64,000 nucleotides of DNA, from NCBI GenBank assembly GCA_958450325.1, contig OY288241.1, positions 42,842,278 to 42,906,277 of the forward strand, read 5' to 3'. Every line of letters begins with the position of its first letter. The first letter of the stretch is position 1. Shown piece after piece: positions 58,124 through 64,000 of this stretch. Below the pieces are notes generated by a model. That model did no database searches. It was not told the origin of the DNA and saw only the letters and a list, made by a program, of their open reading frames with translations. This DNA comes from Agrostemma githago. Taxonomy: Eukaryota; Streptophyta; Magnoliopsida; Caryophyllales; Caryophyllaceae. A program made the translations under genes and the position numbers.

Positions 58124-60289
58124 CTAGTCATATTGAACATCCACCTTAGCCTTCGATTGCCTTATTGGGAAAGGCAACTTGATATGCACCTTGTCTTGCT
58201 CATTAAGGTTGGACTTTTCAAATGACATTTTTCCTTTTCCCTTGTCTTTTCCTTGAAGTGGGGGAAGCTTGTATTCATGGGGTTTCTCAATCTCCCACAA
58301 AACTTGCTCCTCCATTGGATTTCCCAAGCTTGAATTATCTTGAAGTGGAGGTACAACCTCTTTCATTGGTTCTTGCTCATTAGGGAGTAAGGGGGAGTTA
58401 TAAGATGAACCACTCCTTAAGGTAATAGCATTCACATGCTCAAATTTCGTCGTTTCACCTTGAGGAGGTAGTTGCCCCTTTTGCCTTGAAGAGCTACCCG
58501 AAGCAAGTTGAGCTATTTGGGTCTCGAGCATCTTCATATGCGCATCTCTTGCCAAGTTATCCCTTTGAAGTTGAGCAATAATTTCTTGTTGTGTTCTTTG
58601 TGTCTCCAATTGACATCTTTGCATGTCCAACATTGACTTTTGCATGTCGAAATTCCGAGGGGGAGATTGTTGGTTATGAGGAGTGTTGGTGATGGCTAGA
58701 GGAATGCCATAATCATGAATAGGAGATCGACTCCTTTGCTTGCTTTCATGTTGAGTACCTTGAGATCCTTGTTGTTGTTGATGGTTCCCTTGGAACCCAT
58801 GAGAGTTACCTTGGTTGTAGTCATGGTGTCCTTGGGAGTGTTGGTTCCCTTGGAAACCACCTTGATTGAAATTCCCTTGTTGGAACCCTTGATTGTTGTT
58901 GAAGGTACCTTGGTTATGTTGCTTGAAATTGTTGAATTGCCTAGGGTTGCCTATATAACCTTGGTAGCTTTGATTGTTGTCCCTTAAGGGAGGTGGCACA
59001 TATGGACGGTGTTGTAGAGATTGTTGTTGGGGAACTTGTTGGGAAGCTTGAAACATATGGGGATAAGGGGCACCTTGCTTGAACGCTTGAAAGGCATTCA
59101 CTTGCTCAATACTACCACGACAATGTAAAGGCTCATGTCCCACTATCCCACAATTATCGCATATCCCATAATAAGATGTAGGAGATACAACTCTCAAAGC
59201 ATTAACTTGTTGAATGGAATGTTGGTGGGAGGCACTTGCACTTTGACTTTGATCAAAATGGGTTTGGAGCTTCTTGTCAATAGATTCCATGTGGGTTTTT
59301 AGTTGAGCACCAAGATCAATGCTTAGTTGTGTAATGGCATCGATCTCGTGCCTTCCTCCTTGATTCGCCTTCCTAGGCCTTGAGTATTGAGAGTTGTGTA
59401 CCGCCATCTCTTCGATTCTTGACCAAGTTTGGTCATCATCCACATCGGTAAACCTTCCATTCGATCCCATGTTGAGAATGGCCCTTGAGTCTTCATATAA
59501 CCCGTTCCAAAATTGTTGAACAAGGAACCATTGTGATAGACCATGGTGAGGACAAGAACGGATCAAGGCTTTGAATCTTTCCCACGATTCGTAGAGGCTT
59601 TCTTCATCATGTTGTTGGAATCCCGTGATAGAGACTCTCAATAGATTTGTCTTCTCCGGGGGATAGAATTGTTGGTAAAAAGCCAAGGCTAGCTTCTTCC
59701 AAGTATCAATACCAAGAGTTGCCTTGTCTAACCCTTTGAACCATTGCTTTGCTTTACCGATCAAAGAGAAAGGAAATAGTACCCACCGGATTTGGTCTTG
59801 GGTTATTCCCGTTTGTGAGATAGCATCGCAATAATCCGAAAAGGTTTCCATGTGTTGATGAGGATCTTCGGTTGGTAACCCACTAAATTGACTTCTTTCG
59901 ACCAATTGGATGAATTGCGTTTTTGCCACAAAGTTGCCGGTATAAGCCTCTGGTAAAGCGGTTGGACCGGGTAAAACGTCTTCCCTAAAGGTTGAATGAG
60001 AAGAGAACTTAGGCATTATTGGATATGCGGGAGAGGACGGTGTTGATGGTGTTGAGGTAGAAGTAGAGGGAGAACTAGGTTGAGAAGTACCAAAAGGATT
60101 AATGAAATTCCCTTCGGCCGTCTGTCGAGGTGTTTCGTCTAAGTCGGATCCTTGAGCTTGTTCTTGATTGGTATTGCTAGCACTTGGTTGAGAGATTCTA
60201 ACCCGGTCAATTGTCCGTTGGCGAAAGGCTCTAAAGAGTCTTTCCGGCTCTGGATTGAAGAGAAAGAAATCACCTCCCCTCTTAGGCAT
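58124..60289 (-). CDS. gag: Gag of copy C, near-intact (721 codons)
   Basis: Gag forms the particle in which element RNA is packaged. The frame opens MPKRGGDFFLFNPEPERLFR at 60289, about 200 bp after the primer site. Residues 1-95 are Ser/Pro/Thr-rich. A capsid-like domain spans about 115-300 (GKAKQWFKGLDKATLG, FYQQFYPPEKTNLLR, ESWERFKALIRSC), as in retrotransposon Gag (PF03732). The zinc knuckle CDNCGIVGHEPLHC is at 377-390. A Gln/Asn/Gly-rich region at about 397-512 (NNNQGFQQGNFNQGGFQGNQ) looks disordered. A helical stretch at about 545-610 precedes VNAITLRSGSSYNSP, a phrase typical of Athila polyproteins. The original frame continued into protease; here it stops at VQYD through K to TAG. 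This is the best-preserved frame in the window. Confidence 0.9.
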   Translation of the reverse strand: MPKRGGDFFLFNPEPERLFRAFRQRTIDRVRISQPSASNTNQEQAQGSDLDETPRQTAEGNFINPFGTSQPSSPSTSTSTPSTPSSPAYPIMPKFSSHSTFREDVLPGPTALPEAYTGNFVAKTQFIQLVERSQFSGLPTEDPHQHMETFSDYCDAISQTGITQDQIRWVLFPFSLIGKAKQWFKGLDKATLGIDTWKKLALAFYQQFYPPEKTNLLRVSITGFQQHDEESLYESWERFKALIRSCPHHGLSQWFLVQQFWNGLYEDSRAILNMGSNGRFTDVDDDQTWSRIEEMAVHNSQYSRPRKANQGGRHEIDAITQLSIDLGAQLKTHMESIDKKLQTHFDQSQSASASHQHSIQQVNALRVVSPTSYYGICDNCGIVGHEPLHCRGSIEQVNAFQAFKQGAPYPHMFQASQQVPQQQSLQHRPYVPPPLRDNNQSYQGYIGNPRQFNNFKQHNQGTFNNNQGFQQGNFNQGGFQGNQHSQGHHDYNQGNSHGFQGNHQQQQGSQGTQHESKQRSRSPIHDYGIPLAITNTPHNQQSPPRNFDMQKSMLDMQRCQLETQRTQQEIIAQLQRDNLARDAHMKMLETQIAQLASGSSSRQKGQLPPQGETTKFEHVNAITLRSGSSYNSPLLPNEQEPMKEVVPPLQDNSSLGNPMEEQVLWEIEKPHEYKLPPLQGKDKGKGKMSFEKSNLNEQDKVHIKLPFPIRQSKAKVDVQYD

Positions 60290-60494
60290 ACACTACACAC
60301 TCAAACAAACGTGAGAACACCTAGTGCTTTATGGGCACTAGGCAAAGACAATAAACGAAAACAACGGGAGACAAAGAAAAAAGAAAGCTATGAAAACGAG
60401 AAAAAACCACAAAATATGCACAAGAGAAAGAAGAAGAGCACAAGAAGGGTAACTAAGTCAAGCTAATAAGCAAACTAAGTCTAAACATGCACCG

Positions 60495-60512
60495 TCCCCG
60501 GCAACGGCGCCA
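60495..60512 (-). other. Primer binding site of C
   Basis: TGGCGCCGTTGCCGGGGA on the minus strand is a perfect complement of the 3' end of plant tRNA-Asp including CCA, the primer used by Athila elements. It starts three bases after the LTR end CATCA. Confidence 0.9.
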
Positions 60513-60515
60513 AAT

Positions 60516-61566
60516 TGATGGGAGGATTTTGCCGTGGGTCCTACCGCTCAATATATAACCAACTAGACCTAACTAGTAGCTAGGGTAAGTCGGGTCGTGT
60601 CCAAGGAGACGGTTATAAGTGTCTAGACTAGGTCTACCTAGAAACAAGGCTAAGTCACACAAACGAACACAAAGAGACTAGAATTGACAAACTATGATGG
60701 TTGAAGAGGTATGAACTAGACTAACAATGAACTAGCTATAACAAGAACTAATGAACAACTAAAGACTAATGAGACTATTAAACTAGAGAAGATGACTAAA
60801 GAGGTAGAGAAATCAAATATGGGAAGGAGTAGGGTTAGGTCGGGTTCATAAGTGTAGTAGGATGGTTGGGTAATCAAGGGTGTAGGTGCCACTTAGTTAC
60901 TAAGGTCGGTTTGCGCTCTCGCACCAAAGCCAAAGTCCGCACTCTCGTGTCAAAGACTAGACCCGAACACTCATGCTAGATGCTACACAAAACACAAGGA
61001 TTCAATCACAAATTGGTCAAACAATGAGAAGAGGAAACCAAGTATGAGAAGCATTGGCCACTACTACCCACACAAGCAATACAACAAACACATAGTGTGC
61101 CCAATAAGTGACTAGCAACAAAGGAATCACCTTTACCCACAATCAAACCCTAATCACCCATAATCCACACTTAATCCCCCTACTAACCCCACAAAGAGTC
61201 TACTCACTCATAATGAAACTAACTATAACAATGATAAGAGAAATCAACATAAATAACCAAACATTCATCATGAACAAACAAGAACAATGAACAATATGTG
61301 AAGATTAAAACTTGAGAGATTAACAAAGATTAAGAGAAAAGAGATTATACCAACTAACAAGGAGATAAAAAGATGATAACTTGTATTAATAAGAAACCCA
61401 AAATAATCTCCAAGGTTGTCAATCTTGGATGAGTCTTCAAGAATCTCCTTAATACAAGACTAATAAACTAGATTAATCTAAGATTAACAAGAGTTTTAAG
61501 AGAGATTAAGCTAATGAGAGGAGAACTAAATCTAGGGTTTAGAACAATGTAGAGAGTCTAAGATAG
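60516..61566 (-). repeat. LTR3 of the array (part)
   Basis: It matches LTR2 from its minus-strand 3' end to the equivalent of about 53555. The remaining 590 bp or so, with promoter and dyads, should lie right of the window after element E. Confidence 0.85.
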
Positions 61567-62012
61567 TGTAGACACCCACATTTTGACCGCCAGGTGTCTA
61601 TAGTAGTTTCCGACAAACACCCGATGATGATCGGACGCTAACGTGCTTTAACGTACTCGGAAATGGGCTCGAAATCAATGGCATTTGGCCTAGGCATTTT
61701 ACGGAGTACAAATTTCACAAAACCAACCTCAAATTCAGGCCCAGTGGGTCGTTTCGAGTCAAATAGCACTAATTTGGGTCGAATCCGACACCAGGGATAA
61801 AACCGTCTTTTAGCGACCGAGTCAAAACCCGGTCAAAGATTTTCCCGAGACTTGCGGACTGACCGTGGCATCTCACGCGTCCAATTCCTACCCAAACTCT
61901 ACAAAAAATCAGCTACACAAAATAATGAACAAGTTCGTTTAAGGGTAGAATTCGATCTCAAGTAGGAATCTTATCCGAAAACCGATTCAAACACCCAACC
62001 GAGTGCAAAACA

Positions 62013-62159
62013 CTCGGCCGAGCAGCATGAACCAGCCGAGACTCCTTTTTCTTTCTTCACAAGAAAACGGAATTCTCGTTCTCCTCAGCTTCTTACCCAA
62101 GCGGTAATTCTAGTTCAAACACATCTCTCCTAAGTCAAGGTCGGGAATCCCTATAAATA
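62013..62159 (+). promoter_or_regulatory. Dyad and TATA box of the E LTR
   Basis: A single clear dyad, CTCGGCCGAG (62013-62022), with partial copies on both sides, lies about 130 bp upstream of TATAAATA. The cluster is weaker and further from the TATA box than in the related LTRs. Confidence 0.5.
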
Positions 62160-62773
62160 GCCCCTTGCATACAACACTTTGAACAAACAATTAATTCATA
62201 CAATCCCACACATTAATTATCGACATCAAATATTAACATCAGAAATACACAACTTTTTCACATCAATCCTCCTTACACTTAGCATCGAGAAACCGATACT
62301 ACAAACCCGAAGGAAACCGGTCCGATACCCGACACCCTTCACCCGATTCTCGTCCAAACCGAACCCCCTTAGCCGAACCAAACATCACTCGACGCTCCCG
62401 TACCTAGCCACATTCCGACGAGCCCCGATCCGAGTCAACAAAAGCATGTAGGTTGAGGGTGTACCAAACCCGATCTCTCCTTTTCTTTTCTTTTCTTCTC
62501 TTCTCCTCGTCGTCCGTCTTGTCTTTTTTACGGGTCAAGCGTCGTCTTTTTTTTTTTTTTCTAATATCGATATTAACGAAAAACTATTTTCATAACAAAC
62601 ATTCTTAAAAATATGATCCCGATTTTCTATAATCGAATATTGTATCGAAAAGAATTATATTAAGATCTCGACGATATTAAAAATCGTTACATCTTTTTCG
62701 TTCAAAATTCTTTTCTTTTTACTTTTCGTTCAAAACAAACTATTTTACAAAACCTTCTCTTAATTCATTCCGA

Positions 62774-63236
62774 ATATTCGATATCGATTTCATAATCGAA
62801 TATCGGGTATGACGAATATCGAAAACATAAATCGAATACAAATTAAATCATATTTTGTACGCGATTTATCAAAACAGCAATTTTCGAACAACGAGCGAAC
62901 ACGGGCCAGGCCCGCACGCGAGTCGCGTCCCTCACAGGCGACTCGCGTACGAGTCTGAAACCCGCGCTCCTTTTTTTCAATTTTTCGTTCGTTTTATTAT
63001 TTATTCTACGAAACGATTTCTAAAACTTACATCTTTTCTAAAACTATTCCAAGTATTTGATATTGATTTCGTAGTCAACTATCGAATATAACGAATATCG
63101 AAAATATTAAGTCGAGTACGAATCATACAATATTCATACGCGATTTAATAAAAAATCGAATTTTCAGAAAACCGTGTCAAAAACAGACCGACACGCGACT
63201 CGCCGGCATCCCGGGCGAGCCGCGCGGCCGGCTGTC
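62774..63236 (+). repeat. Duplicated module in the E LTR
   Basis: Two diverged copies (about 62774-62960 and 63054-63236) each run from a TTCGATATCGATTTC-like start, through a TACGCGATTTA word, to a GC-rich end with GCGACTCGC-type words. The solo LTR at about 9975-10200 has one such module, ending in CTCGGTCGAG dyads instead. Confidence 0.6.
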
Positions 63237-64000
63237 CCGACACACCTTTTTTCGTTCTTTTTTATTATTTTTCGAACATCGTTTTTTATACAAAACAACG
63301 TTTTTTTCAACAATATTTTTCAGATTTCGATTAATATTTATTTTCTCAATCTCGTTTATTTTATTTGCTATTATTATTTACAAGTCAATACTAACTCGTT
63401 TGTTCATCTTGTAGCAAATTCATCTTTTTTATTTCATTTGTTTTATTATACTAAAACGAATCTCACATGCTAAATTCAACTTTGACGTTAAATTTTTCAT
63501 GCATTAAACGACTTAGCAACCCGTTCAATTCCTCACATGCTTAGGAAAACAATGTTTGCATATCATTCATCGTTCAACTAACGCGCGCATTAAAACGTCA
63601 TTCGATATCCTATTAGAGGCCGCTAATGTGCGGGCGGGGTTGGGTGTTCTTAGTGAACATCCCAACACGTACCCTCACCCCTTACTCAGAACCGTGGTTT
63701 CCGGATGTCCGAAACCATTGGCAACGAGAGTCATTCAATATACGATTAACCGCTCAAGTCGGCATCTATATCGAACTGCAAAGGGACGAGCCCAATAAAC
63801 TCTGACATCGGAAATGGGCCGTATTTTGTACACGGCCCACTACGACATAGAGTGGGCTCGAACGGTTCCGAATAACCATAAAATTCGGTGGCGACTCCGA
63901 CTTTAATTTAAATTTCCATTTGACCATCTCATGGAGATTCATTCGCCTCCCCAAACCCGCGCGTGGCCGCGTCGGGGTGGACCTATGTCATGTCCACAAT

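Larger units (their letters stand above)
35623..61566 (-). mobile_element. Tandem Athila-like array LTR1-A-LTR2-C-LTR3
   Basis: Three LTRs in the same minus orientation (35623-37301, 52507-54146, 60516-61566) alternate with two internal regions (A and C). LTR2 is at once the 5' LTR of A, with a primer site on one side, and the 3' LTR of C, with a polypurine tract on the other. Copy B is inserted in A at 41873-50659. A and C share a one-base deletion in the protease. The array is interrupted within LTR3 at 61566 by element E. Confidence 0.85.
61567..63998 (+). repeat. 5' LTR of Tat-like element E
   Basis: It starts TGTAGACACCCACA and ends GTCCACA at 63998, as does the solo LTR at 4897-11171. 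The bases that follow (AT) do not match the left flank GATAG, so it is probably not a solo LTR but the 5' LTR of an element that continues beyond the window. TATAAATA lies at 62152-62159. Confidence 0.75.

Noticed and set aside
58715..58987. Leu/Val-rich frame antisense to gag (also 50706-50978 and 44158-44442)
   Set aside because: It is the reverse reading of CAA/AAC/GGT codons of the Gln/Asn/Gly-rich gag region; hydrophobicity is a by-product and there is no initiation context or homology.
60495..60512. Match to a tRNA 3' end as a possible tRNA gene
   Set aside because: Only the 18-bp primer complement is present and no cloverleaf surrounds it.
61567..64000. E as a solo LTR
   Set aside because: The two bases after GTCCACA are AT, not the GA expected from the left flank GATAG; a continuing element is more likely, though two bases are little evidence.

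Overview
The window is plant nuclear DNA, almost certainly from an angiosperm with a large repeat-rich genome and probably a eudicot. It is AT-rich and consists of nested LTR retrotransposons, Helitrons and MITEs. I found no intact host gene, no rRNA or tRNA gene, and no bacterial-style operon. The only recognisable host-gene sequence is a broken MLO-like fragment at about 20.2-21.3 kb. I cannot name the species.

Layout. 1-3842: 3' part of an Athila-like element (copy F, +), inserted in a Tat/Ogre-like element (D, -) whose 5' LTR lies at 12130-14329. D also carries a solo LTR (4897-11171, TSD CGACC). That LTR carries a second, unrelated solo LTR (5626-9341, TSD CTTTC), which carries a Stowaway-type MITE (6855-7093, TSD TA). 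14330-15216: arrays of short palindromes and a minisatellite. 15217-18312: a non-autonomous Helitron with both ends, then a diverged relative with RPA-like exons. 18.4-21.9 kb: a (TA)n tract, a large foldback, a truncated Athila-like LTR, the MLO fragment and a CACTA-like terminus. 21925-29016: element G (-), with an Athila-type PBS and spacer but unrelated coding. 29017-35622: element H (+), a Tat-like element with a large internal deletion and an antisense ORF. 35623-61566: a tandem array LTR1-A-LTR2-C-LTR3 (-) of the Athila-like family, with a further copy B (+, 41873-50659) inserted in the gag of A. 61567-63998: the 5' LTR of another Tat-like element (E, +), inserted in LTR3.

The Athila-like family (A, B, C, and probably F) is the main subject. 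Each copy has LTRs of about 1.6 kb, a tRNA-Asp primer site, a gag-protease frame, and then about 3 kb of non-coding spacer up to the polypurine tract. Reverse transcriptase, RNase H and integrase are absent from A, B and C alike, so the family looks non-autonomous and would depend on enzymes supplied in trans.

The spacer is better conserved than the coding part; the otherwise different element G keeps it. It contains three serial hairpins with a shared loop, a second copy of the polypurine tract that, like the terminal one, follows a small hairpin, and a promoter-like block. LTRs of several unrelated families here also carry clusters of short self-complementary dyads just upstream of the TATA box. 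Their sequence differs between families but their symmetry is kept. These cis-acting structures are the best candidates for something undescribed.
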